From assembly GCA_963921195.1 (NCBI GenBank), contig OY992540.1:171771923-171835922 (forward strand): 64,000 bases of DNA. Reading direction: 5' to 3'. The notes beneath the pieces were generated by a model, which saw only the letters and a list, made by a program, of their open reading frames with translations, was not told the origin of the DNA and ran no database searches. Origin of the DNA: Pegoplata infirma (lineage: Eukaryota; Arthropoda; Insecta; Diptera; Anthomyiidae). This document shows positions 8,201-17,829 of the stretch, in pieces. Made by a program: the position numbers and the translations under genes. Each line of letters begins with the position of its first letter. Position 1 is the first letter of the stretch.

Positions 8201-10647
8201 CTAAGCTTGGTAGTAACACTATCAGGTTTAAATACTGCATGGTGGGGTAAATAATAAGCAGCAGAGCCTGATGTAGAAGATTCTACTTCCCTCATGTGAC
8301 CCAATTCGAGATACTCGCCAATCACACTATCATATTGTGATTTTAATTCGGGGTTCTTCAAAAGTCGAGTTTCATTTCTCATGAATTGGGACAAGGCCGC
8401 ATTTCGAGAATTACCAAGAGATATATTACTCGAAAATTCCCGCCGGAATGGAAGTGAGACTACATAGCGACCATCTGGATTTCTATAAGTTGTCGACTGG
8501 AAAAGTTCTTCACAATACTCGTCGGCTTCAGACAGTTGTGTCACTTGTGGAACTTCTTCAAGTTCCCAAAACCGAGAGAGTTGAGAGCTTAGCTCAATAT
8601 GGTTGAAATATGATTCAACTGAATTTAGGGGTTGTGGATGAAAAACTTTACCAGTCACAATCCAGCCGAAAACTGTTCTCTGTGCGACTAGGTTGCCATC
8701 CGGGTGTTTTTTCACATCGGGTAATATAATATGAGAATAAAGATCTCCCCCGAGGAGAAGATCCATTCGGGTGCATTTGACATCAGTCATTGAAATTTCA
8801 GGGAAATTCGAATTCATAATGTTCGCAAATGAACACGATGGCAAACGACCAGTCAACTTCTCCACCACATATGCTTCAGTACGAATTTCAAAACTGGGGT
8901 CGATTGCTGAGCATATCGAAATAAAGCATATTTTTGATGAAGTAGCTGTCAAACTCCCGTTAAGTCCAGTTATCTGCGCCGTTGGAGCAGAAAATGTGGG
9001 TATTGACAACTTTCTTTGCAACTTTTTAGATATAAAAGTGGCTTGAGAAGCAGGGTCAATTAAGGCACGAGCTGCGCATTTCATATCATTGACATGAATT
9101 TCACACAGAGTTGTTCCCAGCAATACTGTGGAATAGGGGTTGGAATCCAAATGAGTTGCATATGTTTGGAATGAAGCAGCTGATGTAGATGGTCCATTTC
9201 CAGGGTTATTAGGGGGTTGTGTCTGATTTTGTGTCTGGATATTAAAGCTTCCTGGATTATTTACGGGGTTATTAGTGCGAGGGTTTTGTGGTACATATGT
9301 ACTATTCTGGGGGTTCTGTGGTACAACTGTACTGTTTCGGGGGTTTTGTGGTACAAAAGTACCATTTTGGGGGTTTTGTGGTACAAAAGTACCGCTACGG
9401 GGGTTTTGTTGAACAAAAGTACCAGATCCAGAAGCTTGATTATCCCGATGTAAAAGCGAATGATGCTTTTGTTTGCACAAAAAACAAACATTTGCACTCT
9501 TACAAGCTTTAAATTCGTGGGATGTTGCCAGACAGTTCGAACAGCATTTGAGCCTTTTCACTGTCGCAAGTCTCCCCAACACATTTTTTTGTAAAAATGT
9601 TGCACAAAGTCGCAAAGGATGTTGCTCCTGACAGAGAGCACAACGCACTACCGTCTGACTAGTATTAGTCTTTGTAGCAAAAGTTTTTATTTTCTTCGAA
9701 TCCTTAAACGATTTTCTCGATTCGGGTAAATTTGCGCTTTTATTTTGAGTTTGAACTGGGTTTGGATTCGAGCTTTTAATATCAGAAACGGCCTCAAGGG
9801 TATGGTAACGAGCCGTTAAAAACTTATCCATTTCCTCCCACCTTGGATTAAATTGATCCGCTTTCGGAGAGTCTTCCCAGAGCGCTACAATATGGTCGGG
9901 TAATTTCGAAGAACATATAAAAACTAAAGCATGATGCCAAATAGTTTCAAAACTCAGCTTTAACTGCGATAAATTAGTAATACAATCATTTATAGTGCGT
10001 TGTATACTTTTCAAATTAGGGCCAGTTTCCTTAGTGAGTTGAGGTATATTATAAAATAGGGTTTTAAATTGAGCATGTATAATAACACGTTTGTTTTCAT
10101 ACATGTCAACTAAATTTTTCCATGCAAGCTCAAAGCCTTCATTCGTTAATGGACATGTTCGAACGATATTATGGGCTTCTCCTTTTGTTTTTTGCAAAAG
10201 GTAGTACAATTTCTCAACCGGGGATAGTCGAGAATTATTTTTGTACAAAGCAGTGAACATGTCCCTAAACGTAGGCCAATTAACATAATTCCCATAAAAA
10301 ATATCAGTATCACACGGGGGTAAATGTATATTGGGCTTCAGGCTAAGCTCCTGGGTCTTTGCCGCCGCCTTAATTCGCTCACTATTCTCGGTAATTAGAG
10401 AAATACCGCGAACGTAGGTAGTATACGAAGCCATATATCGCTGCTTGAGCTCCAATTGGGCCTTCTGAATACCACCGCTTAAAAGGGTCTCGTAGGTTTC
10501 CCGAACGGATTCCCATAACCGAGTCAACTCCTTTTCGTGAGCGTTTAAAGACCCAGTTTTATGTTCGACTTGGGGTATTATGGCAATAAATGCCTCAAAC
10601 TCAGTCAGGCGATCACAAACCCTAATGAAATCGTTCATTTCAGCCAT
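5287..10647 (-). CDS. Gag-Pol polyprotein of BEL/Pao retrotransposon
   Basis: An unbroken 1786-residue polyprotein starting at ATG 10647 and ending in TAATAA. Pao-type Gag (DUF1759-like) spans about 108-262. Three zinc knuckles lie at 336-400 and five 10-residue VPQNP repeats at 409-458. A DUF1758-like aspartic protease follows, with LIDPASQ at about 529-535. Reverse transcriptase spans about 760-945 with YVDD at 938-941. RNase H is at about 1108-1240, with likely catalytic D1116, E1159, D1189 and D1235. Integrase has a zinc-binding H/C region near 1415-1455 (CKQC) and the D1487, D1553, E1606 triad. A C-terminal DUF5641-like domain lies at about 1685-1780. It should make virus-like particles, copy the RNA into DNA and insert it. 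No stop or frameshift is seen, so it may be functional. Confidence 0.95.
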   Translation of the reverse strand: MAEMNDFIRVCDRLTEFEAFIAIIPQVEHKTGSLNAHEKELTRLWESVRETYETLLSGGIQKAQLELKQRYMASYTTYVRGISLITENSERIKAAAKTQELSLKPNIHLPPCDTDIFYGNYVNWPTFRDMFTALYKNNSRLSPVEKLYYLLQKTKGEAHNIVRTCPLTNEGFELAWKNLVDMYENKRVIIHAQFKTLFYNIPQLTKETGPNLKSIQRTINDCITNLSQLKLSFETIWHHALVFICSSKLPDHIVALWEDSPKADQFNPRWEEMDKFLTARYHTLEAVSDIKSSNPNPVQTQNKSANLPESRKSFKDSKKIKTFATKTNTSQTVVRCALCQEQHPLRLCATFLQKNVLGRLATVKRLKCCSNCLATSHEFKACKSANVCFLCKQKHHSLLHRDNQASGSGTFVQQNPRSGTFVPQNPQNGTFVPQNPRNSTVVPQNPQNSTYVPQNPRTNNPVNNPGSFNIQTQNQTQPPNNPGNGPSTSAASFQTYATHLDSNPYSTVLLGTTLCEIHVNDMKCAARALIDPASQATFISKKLQRKLSIPTFSAPTAQITGLNGSLTATSSKICFISICSAIDPSFEIRTEAYVVEKLTGRLPSCSFANIMNSNFPEISMTDVKCTRMDLLLGGDLYSHIILPDVKKHPDGNLVAQRTVFGWIVTGKVFHPQPLNSVESYFNHIELSSQLSRFWELEEVPQVTQLSEADEYCEELFQSTTYRNPDGRYVVSLPFRREFSSNISLGNSRNAALSQFMRNETRLLKNPELKSQYDSVIGEYLELGHMREVESSTSGSAAYYLPHHAVFKPDSVTTKLRVVFNASNPSSNGVSLNNILHPGPVLQADLTVLILRWRLYRYVFNADIEKMYRQILIHPNQTPFQRILFRNNPEVDVKDYELNTVTFGVNCAPYLAIRTLIQLARECEAQNPAASEILKTQMYVDDVLAGSHELADAFKRRNELIEVLGSAGFVLRKWTANHIRLLENLPCENLLDADFLKFSDASTAKTLGLRWNADSDSFYFKLISQPGRDVVTKRAVLSEIAKLFDPAGWLSPKIIVAKMIMQQIWKDKTDWDECLNPVTLKQWHAFLTDYKNIERINIPRWVNFHPDYDIEIHGFCDASEKAYAATLYVRSNSSTEVKTHLLASKTKVAPVKFETLPRLELCGATLMANMVESLCGQLNLAKNKIYLWTDSTIVLSWLKKPPCHWPTFVKNRVALILSKVGNENWSHVDSKDNPADLASRGSLASDLINNSLWWHGPKWLQQPRENWPQKTFNYHTHLEIQSHHAEMKKPFEILERFSDLPRAMRVVAYWFRCLHFLRTRTSLYSSPNMTQSELKFVRDRLILVCQQAYIAEYANLSKGIPLSPKSSLLTLNPFIDSNGFVRMNGRLVRSPGLTYDERFPKILPYSARFTRLYVEHVHKCSVHGGHSLVLRLVRIEFWVPKLKNLIRSVIDNCKQCTIYRKKTGLQIMAALPPERSVLSRPFTHTGLDFAGPFDIKSYIGRGCRITKGYVLVFVCFSTKAIHLEATGDMSSDTFLAAFTRFFSRRGCPSHLYSDNGTAFVGASNLLEVDSKKFLAELKDKVLVGNGFQPVEWHFIPPGAPHMGGLWEAGVKSVKTHLKKVSNAQRFTFEEFTTMLTRIEACLNSRPLSAMSDNPTELVPLTPGHFLVGMPLLAPAEPDYSDLKLSVANRWQKLKALHHQFALRWKEEYLKELHRRVKWKYPQRDFAVGDLVVIRQDNLPPNEWKLGRLEKVYLGDDLKVRTADVRTASGIYTRPIVKLVLLPNDEPN
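9274..9423 (-). repeat. Five 30-bp tandem repeats within gag
   Basis: Codes for five units of ten residues of the form GTFVPQNPRN (Gag residues 409-458) between the zinc knuckles and the protease. The units differ by a few substitutions. The repeat keeps the reading frame, so copy number can change without breaking the polyprotein. Confidence 0.9.
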
Positions 10648-12224
10648 TTTTTAAAGTTTAAATACTAAAAACGGGTTCGAAAAAATTTAAAAAGGGTAAA
10701 ATAAACTTTAAAATTGAATGACTGCGGGTTAAATTCAACAAAAAATTTAATAATTTGAAAAAATTATCAAAAATACTCAATAAAAATTGAGAAAATCACA
10801 AAAAGTGTTTCGGGAAAGTATTTTGGGGTGGAAAAACGAGTTAAAATAAATTTGTTTTCGTGTTAAACGCAAAAAACAATTAAATTTTGGGTAAAAATTC
10901 GAAAAAATCAAAAATATTGACAATATAATACGTCACAAAAGTAATTTACACTGTTTTTCTTTGATACGGGTTAAAAAATTCTCAAAAAACCGGGTTAAAA
11001 TTGCAAAATTATCTTTAATTTACACTTAAAAACAAATTAAACAACAATTTTTTACAGTGTAAATCACTTTCGGTAACAAAAATTGTATTAAAAGTTCAAA
11101 TTACACTAGCGTTGCAACTTTTAAACACGGGTACTCACAATCGGGTTCAATGAATTGAATTAATTTCACAAAATTTAATTAAATTTCACAAAATTACGGG
11201 TACTTTTATTAAAAAATGAGCCGAATAATTAATTTATACCGAATTATGGCGAAAAAATTAATTAAAAATAACAATTTTGTAAAAAGTTACAAAATACCCG
11301 GTTTATTCGGTTATCTCAAATGTTGCAATACTAATGAATGTGTGTAACAACACAAAAAAATATAAAAAAAAAAAAAAACAACCAACAAATACACTGTGTT
11401 AAATAGCGGTATATTTCACTTTTATTTTAATAAAACTCACACAATTATTGTATTCACTGGGGTAAAATAATTTTAATTATTTATTTTTAATTTAATAAAA
11501 TAAATTAACGGCAAAAAAATTCACAATATAGTTTTAATATTATTGTCTGTTTTTGTTTACAATTTGCTAACGAGTAAAAAAATATTTTTTTTAATTCTCT
11601 TTTGTGTTTTATTCGTTCTAATTAGAACTAACGAGTAAAAATGTCAGCAGTGACTTTTAAACTGTAAAGCTTTATTTAACAGTGGGTTAACAGAGAATTA
11701 AAAGCTTGAGTTAAAACAAAAAAAAACAGAACTTTATAAAAAAAAACTATTTTGCTTTGATATAAATACAAAAAACAAAGAAAACACAAGTAATGAAAAA
11801 AAAACTTTTAAATTAAAAACAATAAATTTTTCTTCACTTTCTCTAAATGTTACCCAAGGGTGTTGGTAAAATTTTAAAAGGGTTTTTTTTTTTTAACACT
11901 TGCATTTGTTTTTGTTATTGTGGATTATTTAACACTTGTTGTTGGTATTCTCTTTTTCTTTTTTTTTTTTTAACTTGGTCAAACAAGGAAACACTTTTTG
12001 TATTGTTACACTTCACTTTTATATTTTTTCACACAAAAAAAATAAATTTCGAAAACACGTACCTTTTTCCTTAAAGGGGTTTAGTAAGGGGTTATTTTAA
12101 AAATGAGGGTTTTTTCGGGGTTGTCCGTCCAAATGAAAAGCCAAAGGGGGTTTCTAAAAAGAAATATTTCTCTTAACAAATAATATCAACGGGGTGGACT
12201 GTATATCCGGTTCGAAGGACCAAA
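10648..12224 (-). other. Long 5' leader of the BEL/Pao element
   Basis: A 1577-bp AT-rich untranslated stretch lies between the 5' LTR and the gag ATG, with many short degenerate repeats of AAAATTAATT and GGGTTAAA type. No ORF of note: a 75-codon + strand frame at 11847-12074 is Phe/Leu/Cys-rich low complexity. The packaging signal would be expected here, but I cannot locate one. Confidence 0.7.
12205..12224 (-). promoter_or_regulatory. Primer-binding site candidate
   Basis: Two bases inside the 5' LTR the minus strand reads TGGTCCTTCGAACCGGAT. It begins with TGG, complementary to the CCA end of a tRNA, at the expected distance. I cannot name the priming tRNA with confidence. Confidence 0.7.
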
Positions 12225-12508
12225 TGTTTATCTGATAATATTTGTCTCGAAAAAATGTTAATAAAAAATGAAAACACAATTAGTTAATATTTTCAAAAAC
12301 GTTATAATAATTTATTTAAAATTAATTCGGGGGTTAAATTCTTTGTACGTACCGTACTCAGCTGGGGTATACAAGAGTATAAAAAAGCTTTTCTCTTGTT
12401 TTATTTAAAAAGCGCCTAGACGCCAAATAGAAAAACAAAAGGATAGATAAAAAGAAGATAAAAGGCACTGAACAGTAACAGGCCTTTTACACGATCTTCG
12501 CTTAAACA
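12225..12508 (-). repeat. 5' LTR of the BEL/Pao element
   Basis: 284 bp, matching 4141-4424 by eye. In element orientation it drives the transcript leftward. TATA-like sequence occurs around the GGGTATACAAGAGTATAAAA segment (+ strand, about 12364-12386), but the start site cannot be fixed by inspection. Confidence 0.93.
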
Positions 12509-12513
12509 ATTTC
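12509..12513. other. Target-site duplication ATTTC, right copy
   Basis: Exact repeat of 4136-4140, directly after the CA end of the right LTR. Confidence 0.9.
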
Positions 12514-13307
12514 AAAAAAAAACTTTTTTTTAAACATTTTTTGATGCCATTTCCTAGATTGTAAAATTTTCAATAATTTTTCCAATAGAAAAAATTTCAG
12601 ATTCTGAAAAATTTTTCCAAAAAAAATTATCAGATTCTAAGACATTTTCCCAGATTCTAAGGCATTTTTCCCCTTGAGAAAGTCCTAGCTTCTGAGAATT
12701 TGTTGTTGTATGATTCTGAGATTTTTTTCTAAAAGAAAGTCTTTTTAAATTAAAAATTTTTTTTTTCAAAGTAAATTTTTTCTAATCAAAACTTTTAGTA
12801 CATTAAAAAACTAAAGCCTAAAAAGTCAGTCACTATAATTTTTTTACGTAAAACAAAAACAAATTCGAGTTTTTTTGTTTTTGTTTTACGTACAAATTGT
12901 GTAGTCACTCACTTCGACCGATATAGCGAATCGCACAGTGAATTCACTAAAAAAGTATTTTTGTACTCCAGTTCATTTGTATTTAGAAAATTTCGGGAAT
13001 TGTAAAGGGTATTCATGAGTTCCGTCAAATCAAGTTTATTATTTTTACTTTGTTTCTGCAACATTAAGAATATGCAAATTACAATAGTTTGTGTAATAAA
13101 TAAAGTTGTATTGAGATGATAATCTTGTAGTATTTGATAAAGTTTAACTTCTTTCAAACTACAAAGTATTGTCTTGATTGTTTTTCTATTATTATTTTTT
13201 TACGCCGGTATGACGTTGTCTTTTTTGAAATTTAATTCTTATCATTTTGTAGAAATTTTATACATAAAATTATAAATAAAAAAAATTCTTAGAGCTCGAG
13301 GCTAGTG
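12514..13307. repeat. Diverged 35-bp minisatellite and AT-rich DNA
   Basis: From about 12555 to 12780 there are degenerate copies of the CAGATTCTGAGACATTTTTC unit that fills the hAT-like element at 19471-21956. A perfect 19-bp inverted repeat lies at 12845-12863 and 12874-12892 (TACGTAAAACAAAAACAAA with a 10-base loop). The rest, including an 82-codon minus frame at 12909-13157, shows no recognisable protein. Confidence 0.5.
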
Positions 13308-13587
13308 TTATTTTGTAAATAAATATTCCTCTATTCTACTTCAATATTTGGATTTTCAGATTTTGAAGATCATCATCAGGGTTTTTTAACAGGAAATTTT
13401 TATAAACGCTAAAACTTAAAAATTGTGTTGTGCACAAATTACTCAACATAATTGTGCAACGCATTGTCATAGTTTTTTAATTCTTCCATTTATTAAAAGT
13501 TCGTTTAAAAAATCTCTGATGATGATCTTCAACGATTTGAGAATTAAATATTTGAGTAGAATTAAGGAATATTATTTTACATAATAA
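13308..13587. mobile_element. 280-bp MITE with long terminal inverted repeats
   Basis: The left end TTATTTTGTAAATAAATATT and about 75 bases after it are mirrored, imperfectly, at 13515-13587, which ends ATTATTTTACATAATAA. Both arms carry GATGATGATCTTCAA or its complement. There is no clear target duplication and no ORF. Confidence 0.6.
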
Positions 13588-14380
13588 CCCTGGCATCAAC
13601 CTTAAATAATTTTTTATTTGAAATTGTAAAGGCAGATGAATAAAACTTTAGTTAAATTTTCTATTTTGTAATATAAAAAAGTATTCTAAAAAACAACATC
13701 ATATTGGCTTTATTATTAAATACACAGTTTTATTGTAAGAATAAGCAGATTCTATTCTTGGAAACTTTAAGACAGCCACAAATTTAAAAGTCATAAAATT
13801 ATATATTTTTTGTATTGAAAAATATCATTTTGTTTTTTCCCATTCTTTAATCCATGATTTTTGTCTGAAATTGTCACTATCAGAATAAGTGCTAAGAAAG
13901 CCCACTATAATTAAAATGATTTCAGTTACCAACTATAAGCTTTGTAAATTTTGTAAAATGTGTAATTTTACAATAAATTATTTGGAATTTCTTCATGTAT
14001 AGTACACTCAAAGAAAAAACTTCGTTATATTTATGAAAACTGTCGTAAATATAATGTAAATCTTCATTAAAGTTCGTCTAATGTAACAGTTTCATAAATA
14101 CAATAAAACAGTTTCATAATTGTTCATGGCGTCAATATTTTTGAAAATTGTTCATTATATTTATGAAAGAATTCATAAAAAAAAATGAATAAAAATTTCA
14201 TAAACTTTTATGAAACTCTTCATAAATATTAAGCAGTGTTTCGTAAACACGTGAAACATTTCATAGATCTTTTTTTTTTTTTTTAAAGTTTTATCATATT
14301 ATGAAACAATTTCATAGTTCCATAATTATAATGAAAAACTTAAAAAACATAATGCTATTTTTATGAAATGTTTCATAATA
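13588..14380. other. AT-rich DNA with start of a CACTC-ended repeat
   Basis: No gene is seen. From 14010 (CACTCAAAGAAAAAACTTCG, after TA) onward the sequence is full of TTTCATAAA/TTTATGAAA motifs that continue after the pogo-like insertion at 16010-16030. This suggests a small element that was split by the 14381-15984 insertion; its right end is not clear. Confidence 0.4.
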
Positions 14381-15984
14381 CAGTCAAACCCGGTTATAAC
14401 GAACTCCGAGGGACCAGTAAAAATAGTTCGTTAAAAGCGGGTTCGCTATAAGCGGGATATATTTTTTGTCAACCTTGTTTTATTTCCAAAAAAATACACT
14501 AAGAAAAAAAAATTTTCAAATCAAGCAGAAACAATCTCAAATTAAAAGGAAAACAGTGACAAAAGTCAACAAACTTTGTTTTTGCTTAATTTGAGAATGT
14601 TTATTTTTATTTTTAAAATGGGCGAATAAAAACTAACGTTTTAAAATCAAAGTTGTTTCATTTTCAATTTAAAGTTGAGCAATTATTGATTTAAGGTTGA
14701 TATATTTTTATTTTTATGTTGTTCCCTACCATTTTATTTATTAAAACATTTCTTTCTATAATTTTAATATTTAACAATTTATTTAAAATAATAAAGAAAT
14801 AATATGCAGTTTTGTATAAGATTTCTGATATTTTTTATGTGAAACCGTCTATGTAGCCTGGTAAAATGATAAACTCTGTTATCAGACTATATTGACTGTG
14901 TTAAAAACTTAAATTACTTAAAAATTGCACATTATACTTAACTTGATTAAACTTATTTTATTAATTTCCTTTCCGGGAATTGAATTTTAAAGTCCAGTTT
15001 ATAATTCTCATCGATTATTTTTTCCACGACAACAACCAGAGAAGCCCTTTAACCAAAGAATAACAAAATCAAGTTAGTTAACAAAAAAACACATTGAAGT
15101 TTATAACTTACCATCGCTTATAGATATTTAATAATAAATTTAATGTTTTTACAGATATAATTCATTATATCTTAGGGACTATTCCTTTTTTTAACAAAAA
15201 TTTCCATTTTTTTTGGAAAAAGTAAGAAATGACGCAATATTTTTTTTATAATGAAAATATTCAAATTAAAAATGTTTTCATCTTAAAATTTGACATATGA
15301 TTTTGAAATGTCAATTCACAACTAAAATTAAAGTTGTTTGACATCAAATTGAAAATGAAACAATATAGTTTTTAAAATGAAAATTTGAATTGGCAATAAC
15401 TCAAATTTGTAACGAGCTTTTACGACAGCATAATAAATACGAAATTATTCATTATTAAATTAAGAGGTTAACAACTTCAAAACAAAAATATTTATTTTTA
15501 AATCAACATATTTCAATATAAATAATAAAATTTTTGGAAAATAATGTAGCATTTTTAAATTAAAAACGAAAATATATGATTTAAATATGCTTTTTTCCGT
15601 CAGTGTAGATACAATTTTGTTTAATTTGATGCTTTGTTTGAAAATAAACTACTTATTGAGAAGAAAACATAAAAATATAAATAAATTTTATCGAAATTAT
15701 AACATCAACCAAAAATTTCCAACCTTTTGTGAGTTTGATACACATGATTGTCACACATTACAAAATATTTATGGGAGTTCGTTATAAAAAGGTAAATACA
15801 CGTGAAATACTGTTCGAGGGACCATAATAAGCAGTTCGTTTTAACCGAGGATTCGTTTTAACCGAGTTCGTTATAAAAGAAGTATTTTGTGTGAGAATTA
15901 ATGTCAAAACGTCGGGACTTTGAAACTATTTCGTTATAACCGAGAATTCGTTATAACCGAGTTCGTTATAACCGAGGTCGACTG
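14381..15984. mobile_element. Pogo/Tigger-like Tc1-mariner element, non-autonomous
   Basis: Ends CAGTCAAACCCGGTTATAAC and the complement of GTTATAACCGAGGTCGACTG, flanked by TA on both sides (14379-14380, 15985-15986). The subterminal GTTCGTTATAA motifs recur in both arms. Removing the nested element at 14497-15605 leaves about 495 bp, too short for a transposase. TA duplication and CAGT termini fit pogo-like elements. Confidence 0.75.
14497..15605. mobile_element. CACTAAG-ended TA element nested in the pogo-like element
   Basis: Begins CACTAAGAAAAAAAAATTTT and ends TTTTTTCCGTCAGTG, with TA on each side (14495-14496, 15606-15607). The segment at 14517-14582 (CAGAAACAATCTCAAATT and the following bases) reappears inverted at 48245-48315 inside the element at 47146-48334, so the two are relatives. 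No transposase ORF. Confidence 0.65.
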
Positions 15985-16124
15985 TATATACAAAACAGTG
16001 ATCACACTATTTATGAAATGTTTTTCACATTTCTTCAAAAGAAACTATATGAACATTGGACCTATTCTTTAAATCAATATTCGTTTTTACAACTTGGATG
16101 GGTCCAGTTTGACTTATTATAATC

Positions 16125-16800
16125 TAAAAATAAGTAAGTAAGAATATTAAAGTCGGTCAAGACCGACCATATAATACCCTACACCAGTGTTTCCCGGAAA
16201 ATGGGTCCAAAGTCCAAACATGAACCGATGAGATATATCGTTTCTCAAATCTTAAATAAGTGTTAAAAACACTTACAAACCAAATTTGTGTGAAAAGGGC
16301 TTCTATTTTTTGCCAATGAACCGCTACAAGTGAATATCGGGCGAAATTTTTTTATAGATTGTAGGTCCAGTAATGGTCTGAATATAATCAGATTTGATTA
16401 TGCTACCAAAGTTTAACAAACACAAACAAAGTTTTAATAAAACATTTTCTATTTTCATGAAATTTAAGAGATTTACTTATATGAATATCGGGATTCCTTT
16501 ATTTGGAATGGTGATTTGTGAATAGAAAATACGTTTACCTGCAAAATTTCGAAAGGATATCTTTTATATTACGGTTATTAGACTCATTTGAGACAAAATA
16601 AAAGGGGACCTTTGTTTGGGACTCTATGAAAACATGGACCGATTTTCTCCAATTTCAGTAGCATTGACTCAAAAAAACTTTATGTACTTAATTTCAGACA
16701 AATCGGTTACAAATTTTGACCTATTTCATGCGCTCAACGAATGAGAAAAAAATATTTTTTCTGATTTTCAATTGTTGGACAAATTGTTATTCCCTTAGGT
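16125..16800. repeat. Mini-me-like repeat fragment
   Basis: Begins with GTCGGTCAAGACCGACCATA and ATAATACCCTACACCA, matching the start of the fuller copy at 29684-30532, and runs parallel to it for about 650 bp (TTTCCCGGAAAATGGGTCC, ATGAACCGAT). It lacks the GGAC microsatellite end. Confidence 0.65.
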
Positions 16801-16905
16801 CTAAAACTTAAAAAAAAAAGTTTAAAATAAAAATCATAAGGGGGCAACTCTTTTTTTTACATTTAAGATTGGGCAGCTAAAAAAACAGGTAACCCCTTAT
16901 TTCCA

Positions 16906-17709
16906 CACTCAAAAAAATAACTCTGTAAAATACTCTGTAAAATGACTGTAATCTCAATTCAACAGATATTTGACAGAGTTTTCTGTCAAAATACAGATTT
17001 AAAGAAAATACTTTGTATTTTGTTGTGACAAAAAAAAACAAAGTTTCCTCTGTTATATTACTTTTTACTTTGTAATCTTAATTTTACAGATAATTAACAG
17101 AGTTTTCTGCTAAAATACAGATCTAAGCAAAATACTTCGTATTTTTTTATAACCAAAAAAGTTTTCTGTTTTGAGTAGTTTTTGTTACCAAACATCAAAA
17201 TTTTATTTGTATATTTTTTTTTTTTGAGAAAAAGTTGAAAAAGAAGCAAAAAAGTTATCAATTTTTTTTCACAAATCTTATAAAAATTTTTACAAAATAA
17301 CATGCATTTAACTAAACTCTGTAAATTTGCAGAGTTTTTTCTGTAATTTTTTTTATTGCATCAAATATATTTTACAAATATATGTAAATTTACATAGTTT
17401 TCTTTGCTAAATAGTGGTTTATTAACCAATATTTTACTAGAAGCTCTGTAAATTAACAGTTTTTTTTTGTCCAAATCATTTTACAGAGTTTTATAGTAAA
17501 ATTACAGAGTTTTCTCTGTAAAAAAAGCTTTCATATTTAACCAATATTTTACTATAAACTCTGTAAATTAACAGTTTTTTTCTGTCAAAATCATTTTACA
17601 GAGTTTTTTAGTAAAATTACCAAGAAATGTTGTTAGCTGGAAAAGTATGGTGTACTCTGTTAAATTAGCAGAGTTTTTCTGTAATTTAACAGAGTTATTA
17701 TTTTGAGTG
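16906..17709. mobile_element. MITE with CACTCAAAAAAA ends
   Basis: Starts CACTCAAAAAAATAACTCTG and ends ATTATTTTGAGTG, flanked by CA (16904-16905, 17710-17711). The flanking sequence (AGATTGGGCAGCTAAAAAAA ... ATGCAAGTTTCAGGACAAT) also occurs uninterrupted at 37785-37860, which supports the insertion. The interior is dense with ACAGAGTTTT/CTGTAAAATTA repeats. The 69-codon frame inside (17094-17303) is a repeat artefact. Confidence 0.7.
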
Positions 17710-17829
17710 CATATGCAAGTTTCAGGACAATCGGTGGGTGCCCTCTGAAAAACATCCCTTGTCTAAGAACAATCTGTACAAATTTGTTTTGCCAACAAAT
17801 ATTTGAAATAATTTTTTAATTTAACTTTT

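Larger units (their letters stand above)
4141..12508 (-). mobile_element. Complete BEL/Pao LTR retrotransposon
   Basis: An 8368-bp element in reverse orientation with two 284-bp LTRs (4141-4424 and 12225-12508) that I find identical by eye. The ends are TGTT...AACA and the target duplication is ATTTC. Going 5' to 3' on the minus strand: LTR, primer-binding-site candidate, 1.58-kb leader, a 1786-residue Gag-Pol ORF, a second 215-residue ORF, polypurine tract, LTR. The domain order protease, RT, RNase H, integrase and the Pao-type Gag identify the BEL/Pao superfamily. The ORF is unbroken and the LTRs match, so the insertion is recent and could be active; activity itself is inferred. Confidence 0.95.

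Noticed and set aside
9217..9512. Frames with VLWYKSTILG-type and YHKTPK-type repeats
   Set aside because: Out-of-frame readings of the 30-bp gag repeat.
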